Assembly (NCBI RefSeq): GCF_037892605.1
Contig: NZ_JBBKTU010000001.1
Location: 1,674,001 to 1,738,000, forward strand
Length of the DNA stretch: 64,000 nucleotides
Source of the DNA: Lacibacter sp. H407
GTDB lineage: Bacteria > Bacteroidota > Bacteroidia > Chitinophagales > Chitinophagaceae
Direction: 5' to 3'
Position 1 is the stretch's first letter. The number at the start of each line of letters is the position of its first letter. Shown here in pieces: positions 1-7,435 of the stretch. The notes under the pieces are model-generated. The model searched no databases. It saw only the letters and a list, made by a program, of their open reading frames with translations, and had not been told where the DNA came from. The position numbers and the translations under genes were made by a program.

Positions 1-2
1 TG

Positions 3-116
3 TTGGAAAAATTAGACAGTACACAATCCTTTATTGATGGCGTAATGCAAAACATTACTGAACAGGAAGCCAAAGAACTGAACTGTCTGCTCGACAAAGT
101 GCGTGGTTCTGTTTAA
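3..116 (+). CDS. C-terminal end of a MarR-family regulator (partial)
   Basis: Only the last 37 codons lie in the window; the reading frame is open to the left edge and ends with TAA at 114-116. The visible tail (ITEQEAKELNCLLDKVRG) matches, residue for residue in its pattern, the C-terminal dimerisation helix of the complete MarR protein at 38170-38628 (ITEADAGLLNQLLEQIRAKE). That internal comparison is the basis of the call. The HTH part is outside the window, so the family is inferred, not proven. The next gene starts only 9 bases downstream, so the two may be co-transcribed. Confidence 0.55.
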   Translation: MEKLDSTQSFIDGVMQNITEQEAKELNCLLDKVRGSV

Positions 117-125
117 TTTCGGGGA

Positions 126-1331
126 ATGATGCGTGTTTCATTTCTTTTCATTTTTTTTATTGCCGCTGTTTGTTCAACAGCACAAACCAACCGTGAGTTC
201 AGAGCTGTTTGGATAGCCACCGTTGATAATATTGACTGGCCATCAAAAAAGGGCATTCCTGTTGATTCACAAAAGGCAGAGTTCATCCGTATTCTCGATC
301 TGCACAAAAGCAATGGGATGAATGCAGTGATCATGCAGGTGCGCCCCGCAACTGATGCATTTTATCCATCACCTTACGAACCCTGGAGCGAATGGTTGAG
401 TGGTGTACAAGGTAAACCACCTTCACCTTATTATGATCCATTGCAGTTTATGATCACGGAAACGCATAAACGAAATATGGAATTCCATGCATGGTGTAAT
501 CCTTATCGTGCCGATTTCAGCATTGGGAAAGCATCGATTGCTCCATTGCATATAACACGTCTGCATCCTCAATGGTTTTTAGACTATGGCGGTAAAAAAT
601 ATTTTGATCCAGGTAATAAAGAAGCACAGGCATTTGTAATAGAAGTGATCCGTGATATGACGGAACGTTATGATGTAGATGCCATTCACTTCGATGATTA
701 TTTTTATCCGTATCGGATCGCTGGAAAAGAGTTTCCGGATTCAGTTACGTATCAACAATATAAAAAGGGACTTGCAAAAGATGATTGGCGCAGAAGCAAT
801 GTTGATTCTGTAATTGTTGGGTTGAGCCGTATGATCAAACAAACAAAACCATGGGTGAAGTTTGGCATCAGTCCGTTTGGTGTATGGCGCAACAACGATA
901 GAGATCCGATGGGCAGTAATACAAAAGCCGGCCAAACGAACTACGATGATCTGTATGCAGATATTCTCTTGTGGTTAAAAAAAGATTGGATCGATTATGT
1001 GGCACCGCAACTCTATTGGGAATTTGGGCACAAAGCAGCGCCATATGAAGTGTTGATCGATTGGTGGAGCAAACACAGTTATGGCAAGCATTGTTATATT
1101 GGCCTTGGCATCTATCGTGCAGGCAGCAGTGATGTTTGGAAAGACAGCACACTGATCCCACGCCAGATTGAACTGCTTCGTAATACGCCCAATATACAGG
1201 GGATGATCTTTTTCAGCAGTAAATCGTTCAATAAAAATCCAAATGGCTGGAACGATAGTTTGCGATTGCATTACTTTAAAGAACCTGCACTGATCCCTGA
1301 GATGGAATGGATGAGTAAAAGAAATAGATGA
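126..1331 (+). CDS. Secreted family 10-like glycosidase (GHL10/DUF187, YngK type)
   Basis: A 401-residue exported protein with an N-terminal hydrophobic signal peptide ending near residue 19 (CSTAQ). It carries the hallmark start of GHL10 (glycosyl hydrolase-like 10) proteins, FRAVWIATVDNIDWPS at about residues 25-40, followed by a TIM-barrel-like sequence with FDDYFYPY near residues 188-195 and APQLYWEFG near 295. Family members are thought to hydrolyse polysaccharide or peptidoglycan-derived glycans outside the cytoplasm; the substrate cannot be read from sequence. The start has two adjacent ATG codons (126 and 129). It lies directly behind the MarR-like gene and ends at a strong terminator shared with the convergent lipoprotein gene. 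Confidence 0.85.
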   Translation: MMRVSFLFIFFIAAVCSTAQTNREFRAVWIATVDNIDWPSKKGIPVDSQKAEFIRILDLHKSNGMNAVIMQVRPATDAFYPSPYEPWSEWLSGVQGKPPSPYYDPLQFMITETHKRNMEFHAWCNPYRADFSIGKASIAPLHITRLHPQWFLDYGGKKYFDPGNKEAQAFVIEVIRDMTERYDVDAIHFDDYFYPYRIAGKEFPDSVTYQQYKKGLAKDDWRRSNVDSVIVGLSRMIKQTKPWVKFGISPFGVWRNNDRDPMGSNTKAGQTNYDDLYADILLWLKKDWIDYVAPQLYWEFGHKAAPYEVLIDWWSKHSYGKHCYIGLGIYRAGSSDVWKDSTLIPRQIELLRNTPNIQGMIFFSSKSFNKNPNGWNDSLRLHYFKEPALIPEMEWMSKRNR

Positions 1332-1340
1332 ACAGCATAA

Positions 1341-1372
1341 AAAAAACCGGAAGAGTAATCTTCCGGTTTTTT
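1341..1372. terminator. Bidirectional rho-independent terminator
   Basis: A perfect 14-base stem (AAAAAACCGGAAGA and its complement) closes on a GTAA loop. It serves both convergent genes, because each strand presents a run of T after the hairpin. Confidence 0.9.
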
Positions 1373-1391
1373 AGTATTTACAAGTAGATTT

Positions 1392-2390
1392 TTATTCGCA
1401 ATGGTAGAGCGTGATCCAATTGCCAATGCGACCTGCAGCAGCAGCCACATCTTTATTCTTCCAATTCTTCAGATTTGAAGGAGTCAGTTTTGGTAAACTG
1501 CTTAACCAATCTTCAACAATTTGAACATCGGCCCAAACAGAAGCAGTTGGTAAAACATTGTCAGCGCTGAGCTTAATTGCCGCAACCTGTAAAAATGCTT
1601 TTTTAGTATCAGCAATACCACCCGCATTTGATGAGTTCCAGATCGCTTTCCCTTCTGCCTGGGTGTAATGATGTCCGCCAATAGTTACATTGCCGTCATC
1701 GGCACCATTTACATCGGGCCAAACCAAGTTTGGTTTTGCAAACCAGTAACCTTGACTAAAGCTGCAACCTTCCAATGGGCCTTCGGGTTTGCACGCAAAA
1801 CCAGGGAAGCAGAATGTACCACAACCTGAGTTTCCACCACTCTTATAATAAGCAGTAGCAGCAGGGTTTACCAATACATCAATATCGATGGTTAAGCTAT
1901 AATATGTTTTTGCTGAGCCAGATGTACCAACATCAAACTTCACAACATTATCAGTAATATTACAACCTGTGTTTGGCAATGATGGATCGGGTACAAATGT
2001 TGGCGTAAATGGAGTCCAGTCAACATTGTTGGTGCTCGTAGCGCCGCTTACAACATTGTCAAATGTTACACAGCTTCCCAATGTAATATCCCAATGACTC
2101 AGATTCTGGATGGTACCATTGGAGCCATTTCCGGGATTGGGGTTTTGTACACTCCATACCCAAGTGTAAGTTCCATTACCATTGTTGGTAACAGACTCTA
2201 ATATTACTTTGTAAGGACCCACACAATCCGATTGTCCTTCGACAGGCAAGGTGGTGGTAATAGCAGCGGCAGAAGACTCACTAAGAAGTGCTGCATTGTT
2301 GTTTTTAGTTTCGGGTTTCAACTCATTACTCTTCTCACATCCAACAAACAGGGATAAAGCAACAGCTGAAAAAAACAGAATTTTTTTCAT
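1392..2390 (-). CDS. Lipoprotein with a cysteine-rich, tryptophan-rich C-terminal domain, function unknown
   Basis: The start chosen is the ATG at 2390, because the protein then opens with a lipoprotein signal (MKKILFFSAVALSLFVGC, lipobox LFVG|C). The longer frame to 2516 would bury this signal behind 42 unlikely residues. The mature protein is about 315 residues. The central part is beta-rich and resembles secreted adhesin-like or choice-of-anchor modules. The last 95 residues begin CSFSQGYWFAKPN and continue with a glycine-rich VTIGGHHYTQAEG segment, ending in a Trp/Cys-containing tail; I recall similar tails on secreted Bacteroidota proteins but know no function. Probably displayed on the cell surface. 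Confidence 0.75.
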   Translation of the reverse strand: MKKILFFSAVALSLFVGCEKSNELKPETKNNNAALLSESSAAAITTTLPVEGQSDCVGPYKVILESVTNNGNGTYTWVWSVQNPNPGNGSNGTIQNLSHWDITLGSCVTFDNVVSGATSTNNVDWTPFTPTFVPDPSLPNTGCNITDNVVKFDVGTSGSAKTYYSLTIDIDVLVNPAATAYYKSGGNSGCGTFCFPGFACKPEGPLEGCSFSQGYWFAKPNLVWPDVNGADDGNVTIGGHHYTQAEGKAIWNSSNAGGIADTKKAFLQVAAIKLSADNVLPTASVWADVQIVEDWLSSLPKLTPSNLKNWKNKDVAAAAGRIGNWITLYHCE

Positions 2391-2576
2391 TTTTGATAGT
2401 TTAAATAATAGATAAAGATTGGCCCTGATAGGAGGTAGATATTTCAGGGGATTTGGACGGAGTGAGTGCAAGATAGTAATTTCCGCAACAATAGTAAAAC
2501 AGTTTCCTTTTAACATTTTTCAGCATATGCTGTAAGTTCACTCGTTAACTTTAGCACGTACATCAAATACACACAC

Positions 2577-3305
2577 ATGGTTAACCCGAATGAGATCAAG
2601 TTTTTAGAAGGCCCCCAAAGCCGTTGGCGTGAATTTAAGTTTGCGTGGAAAGTATTACTGGAATTTATTAAAGGTTATCGCAGCCTTGCATTTGTAGGGC
2701 CTTGCGTGACCATTTTTGGATCGGCACGTTACAACGAAGGGCATGAGTATTATGAACTCACAAGAAAAGTAGGTGCCGAAGTTGCGAAGATGGGTTTTAC
2801 AGTGATGACGGGCGGTGGACCCGGTTTAATGGAAGCAGCGAATCGTGGGGCGAAAGAAGTAGGGGGCAGAAGTGTGGGTTGCAATATCGTGTTGCCATTT
2901 GAACAAAACCCCAATCCCTATTTGGATCGCTGGGTAGATATCCGATATTTTTTTGTACGCAAAACATTGCTCATTAAATATTCTTATGCCTTCATTTGTA
3001 TGCCCGGAGGTTTTGGTACGTTAGATGAGTTGTTTGAATCCATCACACTCATTCAAACAAAAATGATCAAGGATTTTCCGGTGATCGTGATTGGTGTCGA
3101 TTTTCATAAAGAAATTGTGGAGCATGTGCGATTGATGAAGGAACGGGGAACCATTTCGCCCGAAGATGATCAGTTGTTTTTTGTAACCGATTCCATTGAA
3201 GAAGCCATGCAGGTGCTGCGTATCAAAAGCATCAAGCGATTTGATCTGCGTCATGAAAAGCAAAAGCCTTTTACTTTTCTCTTTGAGCGTAAAAACTGGA
3301 AGTAA
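2577..3305 (+). CDS. LOG/TIGR00730-family nucleotide phosphoribohydrolase
   Basis: A 242-residue cytoplasmic Rossmann-fold protein of the lysine decarboxylase-like LOG family. It shows the two diagnostic motifs: GGGPGLMEA at residues 79-87 and PGGFGTLDE at 143-151. Members hydrolyse the N-glycosidic bond of nucleoside 5-prime monophosphates, including cytokinin precursors; the older label lysine decarboxylase is misleading. Here the natural substrate is unknown and it is probably a nucleotide-salvage or housekeeping enzyme. It is divergent from the lipoprotein gene at 2390. The spacer holds the perfect palindrome CAGCATATGCTG (2521-2532) and a near-consensus -7 element TAACTTTA at 2546-2553. 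Confidence 0.88.
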   Translation: MVNPNEIKFLEGPQSRWREFKFAWKVLLEFIKGYRSLAFVGPCVTIFGSARYNEGHEYYELTRKVGAEVAKMGFTVMTGGGPGLMEAANRGAKEVGGRSVGCNIVLPFEQNPNPYLDRWVDIRYFFVRKTLLIKYSYAFICMPGGFGTLDELFESITLIQTKMIKDFPVIVIGVDFHKEIVEHVRLMKERGTISPEDDQLFFVTDSIEEAMQVLRIKSIKRFDLRHEKQKPFTFLFERKNWK

Positions 3306-3346
3306 CGGTTATGTATACATGCTGAAATAAAATCACCGCTTTTACA

Positions 3347-4441
3347 TTACCTTTTTACAAGCGACTTAACAGTTGATGTTACTATTTCTTCGTGGAGATG
3401 AAATGTTGCATCGTTAAACGGCTGCTTGTATGGAAACGAAGCTGCAATAGATAATGCATTTGCAAGTGCAAATTCCTGTTGTGAAAGAAATGGAAAGATG
3501 GATTGCTCTTGCATATAAGCAGCCAGGTATTCCTGTTCGGGCTGACCGGGGGTTGGAATAAGAATTGCTTTTTTCTGCAGGCGGGTAAGATCCATCAATG
3601 TTGTATAGCCGCTTCTGCAAATAATCAATTTGGCTGATGCAATTGCTTCCTGTAATTGATGTGCCTGTAAGTGATTGTGAACGGTAATGTTTGAAGGTGT
3701 AACAAGTGTTGTTGTGTTGTTTGGTAACCCACGTACAAATAATACTGTACCGTTGAATGCTAGTAATTGTTCCAGCAATTTGGATTCAAGAACGGTTCGT
3801 TGTGGCTCTGGTCCAGATAGTAAAACCATCAACTCATATTGTTGTGTAACCGTTGTTGGGTGCAAACGTGAAACCAGCCCGATATACGTTGGATGAATGA
3901 TGGGTTTTGATGGATGTGATAATTCCCCCGCCAGGTTTTCCTTACCCGCTTCATCCGGCACCCACACTGTTGTAAAGTGTTTCATATACCTGCTATGCTG
4001 TTGTTGCAACAAGCGGTTGATCCATTTTCCTTTGCCCGAATGAATGAGCAGTTGATGGGTGATGTAAATACAAGCCACTTGTTTGTTCCAAAACCCGGGA
4101 CGGTTATCGCTGATGATGAGATCAAATTGTTCCTGCTGCAAGAATTTGTTCAGCCATTGGTGCTCATAGTTCATACTGCGTAGAATACCGGGTAATTGGC
4201 GAAGCATGCTGCCAACCAATGACGAACCTTTACTATAACGAATACCATAACCTTGCAGTTGAACGATGCGGAGATTGGGAAATTCAGCTGCCAGCAATGC
4301 GGCTACAGCTCCATCGGCAGCCAGCACAACTTCACAACCTTGCTGCTGAAACGCCCTGATCAAGGGAATACAACGGGTGGCGTGCCCCAGCCCCCAATCG
4401 AGGGGAGCCATCAAAATCCGTGTACTTTTATGACCATTCAT
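3347..4441 (-). CDS. Glycosyltransferase, MurG/UDP-glycosyltransferase (GT-B) type
   Basis: A 364-residue GT-B glycosyltransferase. The N-terminal acceptor domain has the DWGLGHATRC loop at residues 15-24, typical of family 28/MurG-like enzymes. The C-terminal donor domain has CRSGYTTLMD at 275-284 and PTPGQPEQE at 296-304, the sugar-nucleotide binding region. No transmembrane segment is evident, so it probably acts at the inner face of the cytoplasmic membrane. The acceptor and donor are not identifiable. It converges on the LOG gene (41 bases between stops) and is divergent from the small lipoprotein gene. Confidence 0.8.
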   Translation of the reverse strand: MNGHKSTRILMAPLDWGLGHATRCIPLIRAFQQQGCEVVLAADGAVAALLAAEFPNLRIVQLQGYGIRYSKGSSLVGSMLRQLPGILRSMNYEHQWLNKFLQQEQFDLIISDNRPGFWNKQVACIYITHQLLIHSGKGKWINRLLQQQHSRYMKHFTTVWVPDEAGKENLAGELSHPSKPIIHPTYIGLVSRLHPTTVTQQYELMVLLSGPEPQRTVLESKLLEQLLAFNGTVLFVRGLPNNTTTLVTPSNITVHNHLQAHQLQEAIASAKLIICRSGYTTLMDLTRLQKKAILIPTPGQPEQEYLAAYMQEQSIFPFLSQQEFALANALSIAASFPYKQPFNDATFHLHEEIVTSTVKSLVKR

Positions 4442-4538
4442 CGCAGAAATAACAATAATTGTGACGGAAAGTAGTTATTTTAGAAATCACGTCTTAAACA
4501 ATTGTCCAATGATCCGAAAAAAAATTGTGAGTTTGCAT

Positions 4539-4667
4539 ATGCAGCGTTCAACGAAGTATAGTTTTCTTTTGTTAGTAGTTGTGATAATGCTGTTGGGAAG
4601 CGGTTGCAGTGCCTCGAAAAAAAGTAATTGCGGTTGTCCCAACAAAAAAGGAATGGTGGGTTATTAA
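4539..4667 (+). CDS. Tiny cysteine-rich lipoprotein (42 residues)
   Basis: With the ATG at 4539 the protein is 42 residues: a basic start, a hydrophobic stretch, lipobox LLGSG|C, then a mature peptide of about 20 residues containing CGCPNKKG. Upstream in-frame ATGs at 4461 and 4509 would add residues with no signal character, so 4539 is preferred. A possible -7 element TGAGTTTG (4528-4535) ends four bases before this ATG, which would make the message leaderless; its spacing to an upstream TTG is longer than usual. Function unknown; the two close Cys in the mature part might bind a metal or form a disulfide. It is followed 15 bases later by another small orphan gene. Confidence 0.55.
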   Translation: MQRSTKYSFLLLVVVIMLLGSGCSASKKSNCGCPNKKGMVGY

Positions 4668-4682
4668 AAATTGCTGTCTGTT

Positions 4683-4934
4683 ATGAAGAGGAATAAGCGG
4701 AGAGATTTACTTGTTCTGCTAAACAATGAACACCGGAGCCAGGAGGCTATTGACCATGAAGTTGAATGGTTACATGATGTATTATATCATGTGGAAGAGT
4801 TAGAAAATTTCTGCAAAGCTCATGAACTCATTGATCTCAACCGTTACCGTATCATAACCCGCACAGGCCTTGTAAAAAAAGCCGTTCTTCGGAAAGATTT
4901 CAAAGCATTTGAATTTATCAGCAATAAGAATTGA
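4683..4934 (+). CDS. Small hypothetical protein (83 residues)
   Basis: I do not recognise this family. From the ATG at 4683 the protein is 83 residues, charged and apparently all-helical, with no signal or membrane segment. Its middle (EAIDHEVEWLHDVLYHVEEL) is amphipathic and could pair with a partner or itself. An in-frame start four codons earlier (4671) is possible. It sits just behind the tiny lipoprotein gene and is convergent with manC. The stop is followed at 4952-4965 by two copies of the heptamer TAATTCC, one of several stop-rich heptamer tails in this window. Confidence 0.5.
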   Translation: MKRNKRRDLLVLLNNEHRSQEAIDHEVEWLHDVLYHVEELENFCKAHELIDLNRYRIITRTGLVKKAVLRKDFKAFEFISNKN

Positions 4935-5003
4935 GCGTGGGCATTACCGACTAATTCCTAATTCCTTGATGTGTTGAACCGATATGATTGGAGCAAATAA
5001 CTC

Positions 5004-6086
5004 TTACAAAAATTTATCTCCAATATTCCGTTTCACTTCTGCCACGTATTCTTTGATCTCCTGTTCTTTTTCTTTTTTGCAGATCAGTAATACATCTTTG
5101 GTATCTACCACAATAAAATCATCAAGTCCCTGCAATAACACCAGTTTCTTATTGTCAGCATGCACCACATTCTTGGTAGCATCAATGATCATTACATGTT
5201 TGCCGGCCACTGCATTACCAAAATAATCCTTCTCCATATTTTCATAAGCACTGTTCCAGGTACCGAGGTCGCTCCATCCAAATGACGATGGCATCACATA
5301 CACATTGTCTGCTTTTTCCATCACACCATAATCGATCGAAATATTGGTACACTGCGGATAAATGCGATCGACTGCTTCCTGTTCTTTTGGCGTATTGAAG
5401 AATTCTTTTTCAGCAACAAATAATTCGTTGATCTCCGGTAAAAATTTTTCAAAGGCTTTTAGAATATTCTTCACCTTCCACACAAATATGCCGGCGTTCC
5501 ATAAAAAATCGCCGCTGGCAAGAAATGTTTTTGCCAGTTCCAGGTTTGGTTTCTCGGTAAATGTTTTCACTTTGTACACACTGTCGGCCACCGGCATTGC
5601 TTCGTGTTGAATATAACCATAGCCTGTATTGGCATAGGTTGGCTTAATGCCTAAAGTTACCAATGCGTTGATGCTGTTTACAAAATCAAACGCTTCTGTA
5701 CACACTTTGGTAAAAGCAGGTGCATCAAGGATCAAATGATCGGCCGGTGCACAGATCAGCAATCCATCGGGATTGATCAACTGCAGTTTATGTGTAATAT
5801 AGGCAATACAGGGTGCTGTGTTTTTGCGTGACGGTTCGCACAGAATATTTTCTGCAGGAAGATTGGGTAGTTGTTCCCTTACAATATGTGCGTACTCGGT
5901 AGCCGTTACCACATAAATATTTTCGTTAGGAATAAATTGCAGGTATCGATCGTACGTGCCCTGGATCAAGGTGCGCCCTGTATGCAGAATATCTAAAAAC
6001 TGTTTTGGAAAAGCCGTACGGCTCATGGGCCAAAAACGACTGCCGATTCCACCGGCCATAATGGCCACATAGTGATTCTTGTTCAT
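5004..6086 (-). CDS. manC: Mannose-1-phosphate guanylyltransferase
   Basis: A 360-residue single-domain sugar nucleotidyltransferase that makes GDP-mannose from GTP and mannose 1-phosphate, feeding surface polysaccharide or glycoprotein synthesis in the cytoplasm. The signature AGGIGSRFWPMSR is at residues 11-23, with the lysine-containing FPKQF just after it, and a PADH segment near 115. It lacks the C-terminal phosphomannose isomerase domain of bifunctional enzymes, as is usual for about 360-residue forms. It is transcribed behind kdsD, another sugar-phosphate enzyme, across an 82-base spacer filled with short tandem repeats. Confidence 0.93.
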   Translation of the reverse strand: MNKNHYVAIMAGGIGSRFWPMSRTAFPKQFLDILHTGRTLIQGTYDRYLQFIPNENIYVVTATEYAHIVREQLPNLPAENILCEPSRKNTAPCIAYITHKLQLINPDGLLICAPADHLILDAPAFTKVCTEAFDFVNSINALVTLGIKPTYANTGYGYIQHEAMPVADSVYKVKTFTEKPNLELAKTFLASGDFLWNAGIFVWKVKNILKAFEKFLPEINELFVAEKEFFNTPKEQEAVDRIYPQCTNISIDYGVMEKADNVYVMPSSFGWSDLGTWNSAYENMEKDYFGNAVAGKHVMIIDATKNVVHADNKKLVLLQGLDDFIVVDTKDVLLICKKEKEQEIKEYVAEVKRNIGDKFL

Positions 6087-6090
6087 GGTG

Positions 6091-6166
6091 AGTAGTGAGT
6101 CGTGATAGTGAGTCGTGATAGTGAGTTTTGTATTTACTGCTCACCATTCACCATTCACCATTCACT
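6091..6166. repeat. Short tandem repeats between kdsD and manC
   Basis: Two repeat tracts fill the intra-operon spacer. At 6091-6127 the + strand reads GTGAGTA, GTGAGTC, then GTGATA-GTGAGTC units (13-base period, about 2.5 copies). At 6139-6166 the heptamer CACCATT occurs about three times. On the coding (minus) strand the second tract reads GTGAATG repeated and therefore puts TGA in every frame just after the kdsD stop. Copy number could vary by slippage. Confidence 0.85.
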
Positions 6167-6168
6167 TT

Positions 6169-7143
6169 TTATATCAAACCTTCTTTAATTAAATCGTGCA
6201 AATGTATAACTCCCAGATATTGTTTGTTGTTAACAACCAGTAATTGACTGATATTATTTTCACGCATCAGTTCCATGGCGTCAATGGCCAACGCATCGCC
6301 TTCGATTGTTTTAGGGTTGATGCTCATAATAGCTGATGCCGCTACTGCATCCAACGGGTTGTTTTTTTCCAACATCCGGCGCAGATCTCCGTCGGTAATT
6401 ACGCCGAGCAATTCATCATTTGCACCCACCACTGCAGTAGCGCCCAATCGCTTTTTTGAAATTTCCACGATCACTTCTTTGAGAGAAGCAGTTGCCGTAA
6501 CTTTTGGTTGCTCATTATGAATATAGAGGTCAGCTACCCGTAAATAAAGTTTCTTGCCCAGTGCTCCGCCAGGATGGAACTTGGCAAAATCCTCACTTTT
6601 AAATCCACGTAATTCCATTAAGGCCACGGCCAATGCATCACCCATCACCATTTGTGCGGTAGTGCTGCTGGTGGGTGCGAGGTTGTTGGGGCATGCTTCC
6701 TGGCTTACAGTTGTATTGAGTACGAAATCACTTTGCTTGGCCAGATACGATTCCGTGTTACCCACCATACCAACGACTTGGTTGCCGAAATTCTTTACCA
6801 ATTGCGTAAGCACTTTGATCTCAGGGCTTTCGCCGCTTTTGCTGATGATCATTACTACATCGTGGCTGAGGATCATCCCCAGATCGCCATGAATGGCCTC
6901 GGCTGCATGCATATAAACGGCCGGGGTGCCCGTAGAATTAAGCGTTGCCACGATCTTTTGGGCAATTACGGCACTTTTACCAATGCCGCTTACAATTACC
7001 CTGCCCTTGGCTTCCAGGATCACTTTGCATATACGGGTGAAATCGTCGGTTAGCTGATTGGCTAAACCTTCAATGGCCCCCGCCTCCAAAACAATTGTGC
7101 GGCGGGCTGTTTCTAATGGATCGATATGTTGTTCTGCTGCCAT
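6169..7143 (-). CDS. kdsD: Arabinose-5-phosphate isomerase (KpsF/GutQ family), SIS plus two CBS domains
   Basis: A 324-residue cytoplasmic enzyme that interconverts ribulose 5-phosphate and arabinose 5-phosphate, the first step towards Kdo for lipopolysaccharide. The SIS sugar isomerase domain covers about residues 30-180, with GIGKSAVIAQKI and the serine-rich SKSGESPE loop. Two CBS domains follow (about 200-260 and 268-324), which is the standard architecture and length. It heads a two-gene unit with manC. The minus-strand -7 element TAGGTTTG (7158-7151) ends about 4-7 bases before the ATG, so the transcript would be almost leaderless. Confidence 0.92.
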   Translation of the reverse strand: MAAEQHIDPLETARRTIVLEAGAIEGLANQLTDDFTRICKVILEAKGRVIVSGIGKSAVIAQKIVATLNSTGTPAVYMHAAEAIHGDLGMILSHDVVMIISKSGESPEIKVLTQLVKNFGNQVVGMVGNTESYLAKQSDFVLNTTVSQEACPNNLAPTSSTTAQMVMGDALAVALMELRGFKSEDFAKFHPGGALGKKLYLRVADLYIHNEQPKVTATASLKEVIVEISKKRLGATAVVGANDELLGVITDGDLRRMLEKNNPLDAVAASAIMSINPKTIEGDALAIDAMELMRENNISQLLVVNNKQYLGVIHLHDLIKEGLI

Positions 7144-7150
7144 GGCGGGG

Positions 7151-7180
7151 CAAACCTACTTTAAATCAGCAGAATAGAAA
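7151..7180 (-). promoter_or_regulatory. Predicted kdsD-manC promoter
   Basis: On the minus strand a perfect -7 element TAGGTTTG (7158-7151) follows a weak -33 TTTC (7180-7177) after 18 bases. Its G lies 8 bases from the ATG at 7143, predicting a leader of only about 4 bases. Confidence 0.5.
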
Positions 7181-7355
7181 AGAAGGAGGGCCAGAAATGC
7201 GAAAACCCTTTTGCTGGCGGGTGCTTTGTGCAAATCTCACAGCACATATATTGTAAAAAAGAACTATCTTCTCAATCGGACTTTTTTAGCAGGAATTTGA
7301 CGAATGGCATGGTGCCGAACGCCCTGATTTCAGTAACTTCGTGCCCCTTTCCAGA

Positions 7356-7374
7356 AAAGTACGGTCCGTACTTT
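7356..7374. promoter_or_regulatory. 19-bp perfect palindrome upstream of recQ, operator candidate
   Basis: AAAGTACGG-T-CCGTACTTT is a perfect 9-base inverted repeat with one central base, 62 bases before the recQ ATG. The size and form suit a dimeric regulator such as HxlR or MarR, but none is encoded nearby. The rest of the 7181-7435 spacer shows no gene I can support. Confidence 0.45.
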
Positions 7375-7435
7375 CTTATACAACTTGCTTACGAAAGTCC
7401 AGTTTGTAAAACCAAAGAGTGAAGGAAATAAAGTG

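Noticed and set aside
6091-6166. Possible CRISPR-like array
   Set aside because: Units are 6-13 bases with no spacers, and there are no cas genes in the window.
7228-7422. Open frame of 64 residues before recQ
   Set aside because: It runs across the palindrome and overlaps the recQ start, has no recognisable features and no promoter.
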